Numbered from the stretch's first letter, positions 22,833 to 36,088 are shown. The stretch: DNA of 64,000 nt from Gracilaria gracilis (GCA_030374805.1 JARGSG010000241.1:186001-250000); one strand, 5' to 3'. Made by a program: numbers and translations. Notes: a model not told the origin generated them from the letters alone.

Positions 22833-25800
22833 ATGCCCAAATGCTGCTTTGAAGGCTGCTCCTTCTTCGCCCGCACCATCTTCGCCATCCAAAGGCACCA
22901 GAGGATATGCCCCAATCGCCTCAACCTTAACAAGCGTTTCCTCTCCCCAGGCGGAGGCCTTCCCTACTTACCCCCACGCATCAAGCGTCACAAGTCTACC
23001 CCCCACCTCCATACAAATACCCCTCCGACAAACCGCCCTTCCGACAACGTCCCCATTGCAGACGACGACTCCTACCACCACCAGCAACTCTCCCTCTCCC
23101 TCCACACCCAGGACGCCTACCACATTGCCACCACCCCCGTCTGCTCCATCTCCCCCTCCCCTCCTCTCCCTTCTCCACCTTCTTTCCCCCTCCTCAACAA
23201 CCCCCACCTCGAACGCATGGTCCTCTACCTTTCTTCCATCGCCTCCTCCCTCGGCCTCTGAAAGGCTGACGAATTCATCTCCCTCCTCCACGACCCCGCC
23301 TTCTCCAAATCCGCCTTCCACAACGCCGTCTCCTCCGCCACCCAGTGTCTCAAACTTCAAACAGACCCCTTCCAACACCGAGTCAGCAACATCTGCTTCG
23401 CTCCCACCACCCTCTCCGACCCACAGCAGCTCTTTTCCACCACCATCTTCTGAACGGACCCCATCCAGGTCCTCAAACAACAACTCGCCCTCGCACACTT
23501 CCACAACACCTTCTTCCACCCCGTCTTCCACACAACACCTTCCGGCTCTCCCGCTTTCGCCCACCCCATGGCCTCCACCCTCGGAAAAGAAGCATTCCCC
23601 GCCCTCAAAGCCGCAATAATGCACTCCTCCAACGACTACTGCATCTGGCACACCCCCGACTCCACCGGTATCGACTCCTTCATCGGCTTGGTCCAAATCT
23701 ACTCCGACAAGTCCTCCACCTCCCTCAAATTCTCTTCCATCACCTCTTACACCCTTCACATCACCCTTCTCAACTTCTCCAATGCCTTCCGTCGCAAATG
23801 CATCACCGAACACCTCACCCTTCTCGGATACTTGCCAACCTCCTTCCTCCCAACCAACCCCTCCCAAGACCACGACTCTATCCCTCAAACCTCCTCTCAC
23901 ATCCCCCGCCACAACAAAACGGAACTCATTCAGGTCGCCATTTTCAACCTCCTCGGCCCCCTCCTCTCCTCCGGTCTCAAAGACGTCCCCTTCCATGACG
24001 CCCATGGCGTTCTCCGCCACTCTCACTCAATCATCTCCAGCTACTGCGTCGACATACCCGAAGCAAAAGACATCCTCGCCATCTCCAACGGAACCCGCCC
24101 CCAACACCCTTGTCATAGATGCACCGTCTCCCGCACAGACCTCCCGCTACAAATTCAATCCCCTTCCCCCCGAACTCAGCACCAGACCCTCGCCGCACGC
24201 AAATCACAACCCACTCTTCTCCAACAATCACAAGACGCTCTCCTTGCTCGTAGGCCCAGAATCTCCCGCAACACAAAAGAAAAAGCCCTTGAAGCCCTCC
24301 ACTCCCTCTCCCTCACAAAGTACTCCTCCCTCTTCGAATCATACCCTCTTCTCAACATCATCCCACTCCTCTCTCCTTACAACATATTCACCTTTGAACC
24401 ACTCCACAACTTCCACCTCGGGGTCTCCAAGCTCATCAAGCTCTCTGCCATCGAGAGACTCCGCTCAGAAGCACTCTTCACCACCCCCCGTTCCTCCAAG
24501 TCCCGTAGCCCCTTCAACTCCGTCCGCACTTCCATCCTCAAACATTCAAACACCATCCTCTCCGCCATCGAAAAGCACTCCCCCGCCAACGGACTCCACA
24601 TCGACTTCTCTACTTCGGACAACGGTCAAACTCTCAACGATTTCTTCACTACCGACGGCTTGCGTGGTATGCTCGAAGCAAAAGACTACCGCGCACTCAA
24701 CATGGCCTTCCCCTTCATCGGCGCCTTCTTCGACCGATGCTGTGACGAAGTCGATTCTGCTCCCATCACTTCCGTCTTCTCCAAGTACTCAGACCTCCTC
24801 CTCGCCTCCATGCGATACAACACCTTCACCGAATGGACCGACGCCCGCCTCACCGACCTCCACAACCAAATCCGCTCCTTCAAGCGCACAGCCGTACTCG
24901 TCCTTGGTCCCCACCACACTTCCAGCCTCGGCACCCTCAAGTTCCACCTCCTCGACCACAATTTCGAGGACATTCGCCGCTTCGGAGGCCTCCAATTCAA
25001 TGATGCCGGCATATTCGAGAACATCCACACCCTCTTCAGGTCCCACTACTCCAAAACCTCAAAGCTCAGGTCCACCGCACATCAAGAAACCATTCGTGCT
25101 ATCCACCGCTCCAACGCCATCAAGAACTGGAATCCGGTCTCCACAAACCCTTCCATAACCTCCTCCTCCCCTGGCCTCGCTTCCACCCTCCAATCTTGAG
25201 AACCCGTTTTCGTCTGTGATGGCAAACACACCTCCTTCGCTGACCTAATCGCTGCCCACAAATTCATTCGCTCCAATCCTCACCTCCCTCAAAAATCTCT
25301 TCGAGACCTCTTCCGCCCCGATACTCTATCCATTCTTGCACAATTTGGAAGAGACGCCCTCCCATCCTTCGTCACCCTCTCTCTCGAAGTCCTACAACTC
25401 ACTGCCAACTCCCCTGCCCTCCGTCAGGCTCGACTCACCATAGTCAACTCCGCTTACGTCGTCGGCGGTTACATGCCAATACTCGACAACTACATTTAAG
25501 AGCTGCACGAGCTCGCGCCCCAGGATCCTCCAGTCCCTCTCATCCAACGAATTTTTGCCACCCCCTCCTTCGGTCCATCCAAGTCCCCAAAGTTCTCCCA
25601 CATTCTCGTCGCCAGCTCCACCTCCCTCCACATCCATCGTTTGCGTCTGCAAACTCATCTCCCTTCTTCGTCTCGCCCTTCCTTCTTCAACTTCTTCTCC
25701 CAAGGAGTTCGTCTTCGTCCAGTTCATGGAACTCGTCCCACCCAGCGACGACGTCGATCTCACCCTCAACTGCGTTTGCCTCCGATGGGCAACAGACGAC

Positions 25801-26037
25801 GAACATAACCACACCATCCACCCAGTTCCCATCTCTATCCACTCCACTTCCGATAACGTTTCCACTTGGTATGGACTCATTCCCTCTTCCTCCATTCTCG
25901 GCTCCGTTCATGTTCTCCGCCAGAACTACCCCGCTCCTCCCTTCAATTTTCGTCTACACTGGCGCTTTTACCGATTCTATCTCAATCGGCTCTATCGAGA
26001 CCCCACAGCCAAGCTCTATTTACCATCCAACACGTAG
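22833..26037 (+). pseudogene. KDZ/Plavaka-like transposase with N-terminal zinc finger, right-arm copy
   Basis: Starts MPKCCFEGC. The first 30 residues form a C-x4-C-x12-H-x3-C zinc finger. The catalytic region follows: YCIWHTPDSTGIDSF (first acidic residue), a PCHRC Cys-pair, FTFEPLHNFHLGVSKL (the HNxHLGV segment typical of the group), GLHIDFSTSDN, and FENIHTLFRSHYSKTSK (the E..H....Y..TSK segment carrying the last acidic residue). The C-terminal CVCLRWATDDEH and SSSILGSVHVL are also typical. The frame from 22833 to 25500 is open except for three TGA codons (23259, about 23451, 25197), all where Trp is plausible, then TAA at 25498 and one later frame change before 25700. The length (over 1000 residues) fits the family. 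It moves DNA by cut-and-paste in known relatives. The exact subfamily is uncertain. Confidence 0.7.
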
Positions 26038-26196
26038 CCTCTATTCCCTGTTAGCTTGAGCTTCATAAAAATTTCAACCCGCTTCCTCTCAATTGGAAGG
26101 AGTGAAGATACGCATGATATGAGAAAGAAGAAGCATCTCTTCCCCATCCCACACATACCTCCACCCCTTCCCCCGTCACTGCACCTCACCCTACCC

Positions 26197-28986
26197 TTAG
26201 TAGTCCGCCTCTTCCGTACCATCAATCCCTGTCCCTTCCCTGCGTTCCGCGCGGTGTGCCACCAACCGCCCGAGACTTGCGTCCTCCGGTCGACAGGCCG
26301 CTATATAACAATCAAGAACTGCACCTAGTCTCCGTGTTAGTTTAAAAACGTTTTGCCATAAAATAGTCCTCCCTCACAGCTAGGTATATCTTCTCCCTCG
26401 ATGGCACCCACAGCCCAACTATCGCAGTTCTCCCAGAGTTTCCCGACACACACCTCGGATCTCCATCCACAAACCCATCGTTCTCAAACTCCTCGGCATG
26501 CTCCTCCTGTAGCGATTGCCAGGCTACCCGCAGTATTTCTTCAAAAGCCCCAGGTAGATAATTCCCCTACAAAGTAGAGAACAAAAGCTGTCTTTGCCCT
26601 CCACGTCCCACAACCTTGTTCATAGTTTTCCCCACAGAGACAATCCAGGCGTGAAGTCTCGCAAGGTGCATCACTGTCCTATCCACGTACTGCCATTCAC
26701 CGTTATTTCGCCTCTCCACTGCGTATCCCATATACTCCTCTAACCCTGCCACCGCCATCTCATTCTTGAAGTACATATCTTCATCATCAACCTCCCATGG
26801 TGGCCCAACCGCATGAGACCCGGAATACGCAAGGTCTTCGAACCTGCTCGTCCTCCACGCACACAACTCATTCCCCCTGCCTTCCTGCATTCCCATCAGC
26901 TTCTTGCGCGCCTCCCCCATCTGCTGCTTAAGCTCTTCCCATAGCTCAGTCCCCTCAGTAGGTTTCGCACGTTTCGAAATCAAATCATCTCCAAGGATGG
27001 AGAATAACTTGTCGCGAGCCGCCCGCTTCCGCACCCCAATCACATCGCTTAATGTCTGCTTCATCCGCTGCCTCAGACATTTGTCCACAATCACATTATC
27101 CACACACTCCTGTTTCCTTCCGGCTTCTCGTATCGTCTCCCAAATATCTCCAATTATTTCCGTCTCCACCACATACTTCAACAGCACACCACTTCCTCCC
27201 TCCGTTGATGGCGTATACGCCCTCATCTCATATTCCACTTGATACGGGCACCAAGGTACCATCTCTTTCTCCCCAACGACAAATATGCTGCTCTCCCTAC
27301 TTTCTCTCACCGTCTTCTCCTGTTCTTTCAGCTCCTACCAACGCTCTCCGTGTCAAAACAGAGTTCTGACGCCTCTAACTTCGCATAGTGGAGAATCTTA
27401 TCATATAAATCCCTTGAAAATCCGTTAAAACATTCTGGCACCTCTATATCATGTTTTTGACGCCCCTTCACTTCCTTCCCACATCCCCTTCGCTCCCTAC
27501 CCTTCACAGCCTCCCTTAAACTTTCAATCAACACATTTTGCTGCTTCAGCTCCTCCCACACCCGTTCCAATTCTTTCTGCGTGAGCTTCAAACTCACAAT
27601 CATGGTATAGTGATCCTCCTTCATATTTCCCAGCTTCCCTTTCAACGAATTCCCCCTCTCAACCAGTGCAGACCTTGGCAACACGCGTAAGTTCTTTTCA
27701 TCTTCTTCTGCTATTCCTGTAGTTCCCATTTCTCTTGCTCCGTTCCTCTCTCCACGATCCCCAGAATCGTCGACTCCTGCTTCATGCACATCTTCCTCAA
27801 TCCGAACGGCATTATGCCTCAGACGTATTCTTTCAGGCGTTCGTACCGCGGTTTTCACCAAGTTCCCTCCAGTTCTATGCCTGTTTCCGACAACGACATC
27901 TTCTCCTTCGAATACCCTCCCATCCACTGGAATATTGTCTCTCACATTTTCAACCACTGATTCACCACTGCTACGTCCTACAACTCTCCCGGGCAAGTTG
28001 TCTCGGAGCCATTCCATCCTCTCCACATTGGCGTGGCTCCCCATTCCATCGCCTACACGCCCAATTCGCCTCCCACTGTCCTCTGCGTTTCCATGCTCCC
28101 TCATATGCCTCATATCCCCCACTAACTCTTCCTCCCGCATCGCAGTATGTCGCGGTCCACCAGTTCTTTCTCTGCCCACCATTCGATTCATCCTAACATA
28201 AACCACAACCTCCATGCTCTCGTTTCTCGCCTTCTGAACGCATCCTCCTACTTCTCTTTCGCGACCCCTCCCCTCCCAAACGCCAACCCCAGCCACTCTC
28301 TCTCCTTCCTTCCCTCGAATACCACCGATAACTATCCCAATAGTACGTCTCGATATCGCCCTTCCCTACCCCTCACTGCGTCACTCCCTCCCCTTCTCTA
28401 TGACATCTCCACACTCGCCTTCTTCTACAACTTGCGTGGAGTCATCGCCTCTTCGCCGCCCACCTCTATCCCTATCGCCCCGCGCATCATCCCCCTGCCT
28501 TCCTCCCATCCCTTCCCTGCTTTCCCCTCCTTCATTTTCCATCTCATGTGGAAGCGGAGTAGCTTGCGTTACCAAAGCACTTACTGTTCGCTCGGTTCGC
28601 TCCGTTTGCTCGGTGCGCTCGGTTTGCTCGGTTCGCTCGGTTCGCTCGGTTCGCTCCAAAGGTCGGCCTCGATCACGTCTCTCCGTCTTTTTCCTACCTT
28701 TCCAACGTAATCCGCTCCGAGAAGCCCGCGCACTACGCCCAATACCGCCCTCGCCTTTTTTTACATCGCCGCTTCGAGGCGCACGCGTAGTACTACCCAA
28801 GCCATCCTCGCGACCCCGAACTACCACCTCTGCACGCGTTCGCTCTTTTGACGCGCGCCCGCTTCCATCCTCCGCATTCGCATTCGCTTTCGCACTTCTC
28901 GTTTTACGTTTCCCCATATGGAATCGGACGACGACGATGCGCCCGGCGGTGCGCTCTAGATGTTGTCGCCGCTCGCCGCAAGACAT
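26197..28986 (-). pseudogene. Basic, repeat-bearing coiled-coil protein, right-arm copy
   Basis: Twin of 11867-14664. The frame at 26567-27310 gives exactly the same 247 residues as the left copy. The N-terminal basic part and the Glu-Arg-Thr array are at 28381-28986. The coiled-coil part (27328-28296) is in one open frame here whereas the left copy has extra small changes. The last 100 residues are additionally disturbed near 26345. No known domain and no assigned function. Confidence 0.45.
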
Positions 28987-29439
28987 GTTTGCCACTCGAC
29001 GTGATCGCAGGTCCCCCGTGAAACGCACACCTCCACTCGACGTGTGGTAGAAATATCGCACCGTTTTAGTACTTTGCGGAATCACTTTCCGAAAATTGGC
29101 ACCGAAATTTCCCTTCCTGTACGAAACCTCACTGCCCAAAACTGTTACACTTTCACATGATATCACATGTACTCCGTATCTTCTATTCTACGTACTTGAA
29201 CGTCAACCTACTCCCCCGAATCCTATCCCCATTTTGTTTACGTCACTGGATGATAAAAGTGACGACAGCCACTCACTTGGGGGAGTTCTCGTCCTCCCCT
29301 GTGGAACACGAGAGTTGGAGAGAAAGCGTAATAAAATGTACACAATTCGATTTTACACATACTACGGTACACCTTTCGGTTCTATAAGTCATAAATCAAT
29401 TGAGATCTAGTCGACTACTATAGGATTCGAAGACTTACC

Positions 29440-32400
29440 TCATGTGTACTCCATTCCATAATCTGCAAACAATTCTTCTCCCACTTCTACAACCCTAAGT
29501 GACCGGACGGCAAGCATTCGGTATTCTCTTAATTGAAGTGGAGTTCGCCCAGTTCCTGGGGTTCGACTCACCGCTACATTGGCAGTCCGTCACTGCTTCA
29601 AGCCATCCTCCACTGTATCCCTATCTTTATCCCCTTCCATTTATTTTGGGTCGTTAATTGTTCCACCCAATGAAAATGGAGCGGGAACAATCCATACAGG
29701 GATTGTAGGTACTTCTCGTCTCCTTTCCGGGAGTTTCCGCAATACCTCGCCTCGCAGGCTAACCTCCATCGCATAAGTTCGAAAACGTGCGGCGGTGGCT
29801 CCCAGCAACCCTTCCCCATACTTCTTGTGTACCTCTTTCCTCTTCGTTAAGTCATGGTACACTAGAGTTCCGTAAGAGAAACATATCTCTTCGTTCTTCA
29901 TGAAACGGCGCGTGGTAAACACTCCCACTCCTGCATCATGGTGACGAATCGAAGACTCTCCAATGCGACAACCACACATAGTGGCCTCCAGTGCCAAAAT
30001 CGCGTTCCAATCCAGGAGACCCATCTTCCCTTGCAACGTTTTCGGCCACTCATGCAGCGCTTTGCGCCTGCGGATCACGGCCATTCCCTCCTTCTGCCAC
30101 ATCGATGCCAGGAAGTCTGCAATATACGGTGGGAACTTCCGATACTGTGGGAAGCCGGATGGGGCCTTGCATGATCGTGAAGGACGAGCGTTCCAATTGG
30201 GAAATAAATCCATCACGCGATTCACAGAGTTTCGGACCTCCTGCGTAATTTGAATGTCCGTCTCATTATCGCGCATGCACATCGCGAACTGAACAATGGC
30301 CGCGTGCCTAGCATGCGCAAAACAGTCAGGGTCGAGCTCACAACCAATGAAATTCCGATGACGTTGTAACTCCATGCCTGCCTTCACAGTCAAAAAAGTT
30401 CCGGACAACAAGTCCACCACTGTATCATCTGGCTGCGAAAATATGCTGATCAGCTCCTTCAACAACGCGCGAAATTTTTGTTCCGACCTCATCTTTTGCA
30501 ACATGTAGCCCCCACCCTCCTTCTTTTTCTCCATTAAAGAGTCTCCTCATTGGACATGGGCGGTACCTGGTCAATAACACTGTGGTACCCTGGATACCTC
30601 GACTGCACGTAGTGCAAGTTCTCATAGTTCACCATCGCATGCTGCTGTGCATAAGCGAGGCCACTTCAAACACCATGTATCGCATACTCCATGGCAGGGA
30701 ACAAGGAGCAGGACCTGCGTCCCGGGTTTCGCATGGGGTTGCCTTGCGACCGTATAAAATGAATTGGGACCTGGTCCACAAGAAACGATCGCCTCGGAAA
30801 CCCTTGCTCGTCCTTTGCTTCAATAAGGGAAAGCACCCTCGTCCACTGGTTCACCTGTTCCAATGCACAGAAGATAACGAAATGACCCCCTGGACGTCTC
30901 AGCCTTGATATAAGCTTCGCCGCCTTCTTCATATGCCCAGCGCTCAGCATATCGTACCAACTGTTCTCCCGGTTCTTATTGGCCCTTATGGTGTATTGTA
31001 GGTTCATAAAAACCAGTTGCACTTTCTCCAATGGAGAGACTCCGTTTTTTCGCAGAGTCTCGTCCGTTTCCACCATATCCTAGAACCCGCAAATATACAT
31101 TCGAAAGTATTTCTCCATCTCCACTTCACGACGTTGGAATGCCATTCTATCGTCCAACGAGAAAATGACAGGAGGAGGCTGTATGTCAGCGCCGGACCAC
31201 TGTTCACCACCATCTTCATTCCCACTCTCCCCTACTACATCCATTCCACTTCCATCATCTCCATCCCCTCCTTGTTTCCCCACCGAAGGATTCCCCCTTT
31301 CCAACTGCTCATCGTCATCGTCATGAATTTCGATTGCAGGCTCCGGTTTCGATATCGGCGTGAGAGGTATATCAGGGACCCTGAGTGTTTCTTTGATTTT
31401 AAAGGACTTATTGTCTCCAAAATGGAGGACATAAGCGATTTAGAGAAACAATCAAATCTCTGAGCAAACGCTCTTGACGGGTCCCTGTGATACGTCTTTA
31501 GAACGGGCCATCTTCCAGGTTCTGATATTGTGTACAACTGCTCGTTCACAACAATCTTGTTCAGGTCAGAAAAGAACTCCTTCGCAAGCGTTCAGAGGGC
31601 CACATCAATGTCCTCCGGAGGATTCCATGCCCACGGTTGGACTTCGTCTTCCCGAAGAGTTTGCGTGTTGCTTGGTAGCAAGCGATGGTCGTTGGCCTTC
31701 TGCAGGAACCCCTCGAAACGCGTTTCAATGGGTTTAAACTTTATGTCGTCGTACAAGAGCAGTAGGAAAGGGAAAACCATGACCTCCGCGCTAGGGAATC
31801 CCAAAAATTGGGAGAAAAAATCCCAGGCCTTTGTTACCAGCTGCACACCAAAACCCGCACGCTGAGCTTGGAAATTCTGCGATATTTGCACATTTCCAAA
31901 ACGGGTGGAATATCTCTTCTCCCTCTTACGCCTCTTATGGCACCGAAGGCGCTTTTCCATAGATACTTTTTGAATAAGGGAAAGTAAGAGAACTCTCTGG
32001 AAATGTGTGGCGATGCTCGTACCGAAAGGGGGAACTATCCGGCCCACACGCCTGGGAGCTATACTCATGGACTTGAAGAATTCGGTTAACGTCACATTCT
32101 TCGGTATTCCTTGAAAACCCTCTCGGGTATAAGCATTCCAAAAATCCCTCACACGCCTGTCTCTATCTCCGTCCATGACGTCAAGCAACTTCATCGACAG
32201 ATAAAGATGACGTTACGAACCCTTCCTGCACACAGCCTTGACCTCATCTTCGCTGTATGACGGGTGAGTGGGTCCGAGAAGGATAGAGAAGCACTTCTTG
32301 GCAACGTCTAGGACAATGCGATTCTTGATGATATATTGAACTAATTCCCTGTGTCCCACTTTCCTAGATTCGTCTTCCTCTCGCATTGTCGACGCATAGG

Positions 32401-32527
32401 GATCGCGGATGGCGAGACACGCGGTGAGAATCTCATCCCCAGAACCGAACATTTTCCCAACCTTCATGTCGGATGTCGGAGGTGCCGATGACGGTGACTT
32501 AGACCTGGATGGGGTTGCGGCAGCCAT
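29440..32527 (-). pseudogene. DNA methyltransferase (N6A/N4C type)-SET fusion, right-arm copy
   Basis: This copy proves the fusion. One uninterrupted 297-residue frame (30534-29641) contains methyltransferase motif I (VVDLLSGTFLTVKAGME, GCELDPD) and then the SET N-terminal half (AGVGVFTTRRFMKNEEI, CFSYGTLVY). The SET end, VVEVGEELFADYG, follows in the same frame beyond a TAA (about 29637) and a TGA. The N-terminal region (32527-32213) is better kept than on the left, reading through KNRIVLDVAKKCFSILLG. Two TGA codons are shared with the left copy. The catalytic motif IV reads MNLQY here instead of MNPAY on the left, so this copy has probably lost methyl-transfer activity even where its frame is open. 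It is divergent from the ParB-like gene at 34750 across the hairpin hub. Confidence 0.65.
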
Positions 32528-34605
32528 TTTAAACAATAACGGGGGGCTGTATTATTAATACGGAAAGAGAACCGGAGCGGTGGTGAGAAAACAGATGATT
32601 GACGTCGGCAGCGGACGGCGAGGGCGAACGGACGGAAGCTGACGAGAGACGGCAGCGAGCGAAAGATGAGTGCGGATGGTAAACGGGAGCGGATGGCAGA
32701 CGGCTGCGGAATTAGCGATGTGAAGGAGGAGTGCAGACGCCAAAACGGTACCAGAACTCTAAAGTAGAAGAGTAGAAGGGAATCTGGAGATGTTAGTGGG
32801 GCCTATGCGGTGATAAACAGTTATAAGAGAAGGTAGGGATGGGAGGGGGGTGCGGTAATTTTTAGAAATGGAAGTATAGGCGAAGTTATAACTCACGGCT
32901 CTCCAGACAGCGGTCCGTGGTGCAGTGGCGCGCTATCACGGCTCTGATAAAGTGCCACTCGAGTTTGGTCCGCTTTCCATGCGCAGTGGAAGAAAAAGTA
33001 AAACAAAATTAATTTCCACCTGGACAGCGCCTTCCTCGCGACTGGCGCTTGTTTGTAATGTGACGCCGCGTGTACTTAAGCACCTTCGCTCTCCTGCCAA
33101 CTGCCTCGGTAAGCACAACGCTCTGTACCTCCCTGTTACGGTTTCCGGGGATCTCTTCTTCTCCTGTCACAACCAAGTAATCCTCTCGGTTGTGACAGAA
33201 GAAAAAAAGATCGCCGGAAACTGTATAAGGGGGGTGCTTTTTCCGTCCTTGTTCTGTTGTGCGGAAGTAGTGGCACACAAGGTACGTTCCACAATTTTGT
33301 TCGTTTTCTGTGAATCGTACTAACTGGCGTACTCTTCTATTTTCCATGCTATTGCGTATTCAAGCCAGAGGCGCCGGACACAGTGTATGCCGCTTCTGCA
33401 TCCTTGCTTTACTGAGAACATTCGGAAGTGCTTGAGCTGGCCGTGATGGTCGAGTTCGACTATTTGAGTTGTTCAACTCATGTAATCGGTTTTGGCTCTG
33501 ACAGCTAGCTCAATCACTGTTGGACTGTGGTTACTTATTAGACCGACTAGATTGGACTGCGTTAGGTCGAACTATCGAAAGTGGTTGAGCTACCGGTGAT
33601 GGTGGACTACGATTACATGAGTTGTTCAACTCATATAATCGTGTTTTGCCATTACTGATATTTCAATCACTGATGAAGAATAGTCCCCAATATAGTCACT
33701 AGAAGAATGTCGCAGCCAGTGATGAGTTCTTCTTCTCCGACAACCACATAATGCTCGTGGTTGTCGCAAAGGGGGTATTCATTATCGGTCACGGCTTTAA
33801 GCGCTACAGGAAAATCTACATCATATAAAGTTAGAAAAGGTAGTCGGTAGAACTACCTTCTTCGATTTGATAGGATGTAAAGTTTCTGATATAGCGCATA
33901 TTTTGCCATATCGATGTGATGTATTATTTGTTTTGTTTTATACATGACCAACAAGCTGCGAACTACTTCTGTTCTAAACTGTTCTCCGTGCTTATGAAAA
34001 GCAATTTTTATTTGTTTTCTAAAAAAACTCACCGGACGACAGTCATATGATTTGACGCCCTTACGTCCTCCCGTCATTATAAGAAGATGCACGGCTTTAA
34101 ATATTCATAAAACAATCATAAGTGAAAACCGTCGTCAAAAGCGGTCCGAGGTGTCGTCCAGCTTCATCGGCCACGGCGCGTGGACAGCGGTCCGGGGTGG
34201 AGTGGCGCTTCATCACGGCACTGATGAAGCGCCACTTCACCCCGGACCGTTGTCCGAAAAATTACATTTTTTTTCGGGTGGACAGTGGTCCGGAGTGTGG
34301 TCCAACTTCTTCCGCCACAGCGCGTTGACAGCCGTCAGAGGTGTCGTCCAACTTCATGGGCCACTACGCTTGGACAGCGGTTCGGGGTGGTGTGGCGCTT
34401 CATCAGTGCCGTGATGAAGCGCCACACCACCCTGGACCGCTGTCCAAGCAGAAAACTTAACGGACGCAATTCATTCTTTTTCCTTCAAAACTGGGTGCCT
34501 TTATTCTATAGCTACACGTACGTAGTAGTTATGACGATCATGTAACTTTCTAAATAAAGCGATATTGATTTCTAAAACGTGAAATACGGAACCCCTTAAG
34601 TTCAA
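32528..34605. promoter_or_regulatory. Divergent promoter hub with clustered hairpins, right arm
   Basis: Mirror of 6250-8325. Hairpins lie at 32906-32977, 33141-33221, 33457-33488, 33610-33641, 34182-34255 and 34368-34449. Stems are preserved with only scattered changes. The loops and spacing match the left arm to within a few bases. The small palindrome before the methyltransferase ATG is present at 32547-32563 with one changed base. No convincing gene is present. Confidence 0.55.
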
Positions 34606-34749
34606 TCCTATATTGAGCGGGCGCAGTGTTCGGTCAGGAAGTGAAGGCAACGAACGTGATTGAGAAGGGTACGTCCACTATGCGTTCTCGCGAGCATTTT
34701 GGACGGTCGTAATCCGCGTTTCGAATTGTTTGAACCCTTTGTATCCAAC

Positions 34750-36088
34750 ATGGCGCCTCTGAACCATAAAAGGGGGCGGGAGTCAGCGCGATCGAAGAGG
34801 AACAGGGAGTGGTCAGAAATGGCGCCTTTTACGCGAGGAAGAGAAAAGGCGAAGGTCTCCACGCCTCGTAGGCTGACATCGCGTTGTGAGCGGGGAACAC
34901 TGCGCGCGATGAAAAAGAAGACGAGTACTCCCGCGCCACATAAGATAAAAGGTGGCGACTCTGTATCTTTGTTCATCAGCCTTGGAAAGGACAAGAACAG
35001 GGTTGAAGTTGGTACTGCGGAAGTACGTGGCGTGGGGCCTGCTGGTGGTATCGGGAAGGGGCTCTGCCGTTCGCTGCATGGCCATCTTCTGAGCGACACT
35101 GCCTTAGAGGGTGAGTATTTGGTGGTTATCTGGAGGACGAATATTTCAAGTCACCTAGACGCCAAGTACCCTTACCGTTCCTAAGGTCCGGAGGAACCCC
35201 CCGAGTAAGCTCGCCGAATTGTTTTCGGCTGGGTTGTATGCCTGGGATACGTCGATGATGGCCTCAATTGAGATTCCGCAGAGTCCCACTTCGCACCCCA
35301 CTCCGCACCCTAGGGCCGGGAAGTCGTCCACCTCTCAGCCTGAGAATGAAGAAGTTGAGGAGGTCAAAGAATCGGCTGAGCATTGCTCTAAAACCGTCAA
35401 ACTCTAGTCTCCACCAACGAGAGGACGAGAACGAGGAGGTTCTAAAGGTGTGGAGAAACCAGTAGGAGCAATTGAGAGGGTAAACATCGTGGATGACTCC
35501 GATGAAGATGTTGTGGATGTCATTGGGACTAGTAAGGCTTTCCTGGGTGAACCTAAGGGAGATTTGTTCCATGAAGGAGATAGAGTTCCGTCGGATGACG
35601 TGGACACCACGCTGCCGCTACCGAAGATATCCCTCGCCGACTATGTTCAGCAGCGGTTGACGACGGATATCGAGATGATTGAAATCCCGAAGAAGACGGT
35701 CCGCAGTGTGAACCTGGCACACAAGGAGGCCATGAAGATGAAGTGCCGCAACTTTGGTTGGCTTCCCTCCGCCGGTTCGATTTCCGTTACACTTATAGGC
35801 GATTTGGATGCGAGTGATATCGTTGACGGGAGACTTGTGCTGCCTGTAACACTTATAGACGTATATCACCAATTTATTGTGTTACAGGACCTGCGTGAGG
35901 AAGGAGGGAAGTGAGAGGATATAGTGAAGTCTCTGGATTTTGTGTTATGGAGGAAGAAGGATGGTAGTCCGATGGTCATGAATAAAGTGCTAGGACTCGG
36001 CAATCTCCTGAACGAGATGAGCTCCAATGTTCTGAAGATGTCATTCGCAGACAAGCTTCACAGCACGGTGTCCTTCGTTGAAAACATC
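34750..36088 (+). pseudogene. ParB-like and dioxygenase cargo protein, right-arm copy, cut by copia insertion
   Basis: Starts MAPLNHKRGRE like the left copy and covers the N-terminal domain, linker and ParB-like segment. The frame 35450-35914 reads through VTLIGDLDASDI without the stop seen on the left, and continues LVLPVTLIDVYHQFIVLQDL. The ParB-type box is IDVYHQ here against IDGYHR on the left, so the presumed motif is altered. At 35912 a TGA replaces the TGG (Trp) of the left copy. The gene is broken off at 36088 by the copia element. Its dioxygenase half, if it survives, must lie beyond that element and outside the window. Confidence 0.6.

Larger units (their letters stand above)
22256..36088. 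repeat. Right arm of giant inverted repeat (palindrome)
   Basis: Reverse complement of 4769-18609, with the same genes in mirror order. Homology with the left arm holds to the base before the TGTTGATGC start of the copia element at 36089 (aaac-ttc on the left, aaac-atc on the right). The end is therefore an insertion point rather than a natural boundary. Confidence 0.95.

Noticed and set aside
22968-24026. Long Gly/Val/Glu-rich minus-strand frame (352 codons) opposite the transposase
   Set aside because: It is the antisense shadow of the Pro/Ser/Thr-rich, GC-biased transposase frame. The plus strand has recognisable motifs and this one has none. The same applies to frames at 16839-17898.
4769-36088. 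Polinton or giant-virus-like element, suggested by size, inverted structure and a methyltransferase
   Set aside because: No DNA polymerase B, capsid, packaging ATPase or retroviral-type integrase is present in the arms. The transposase is a KDZ/Plavaka-like DNA-transposon protein.
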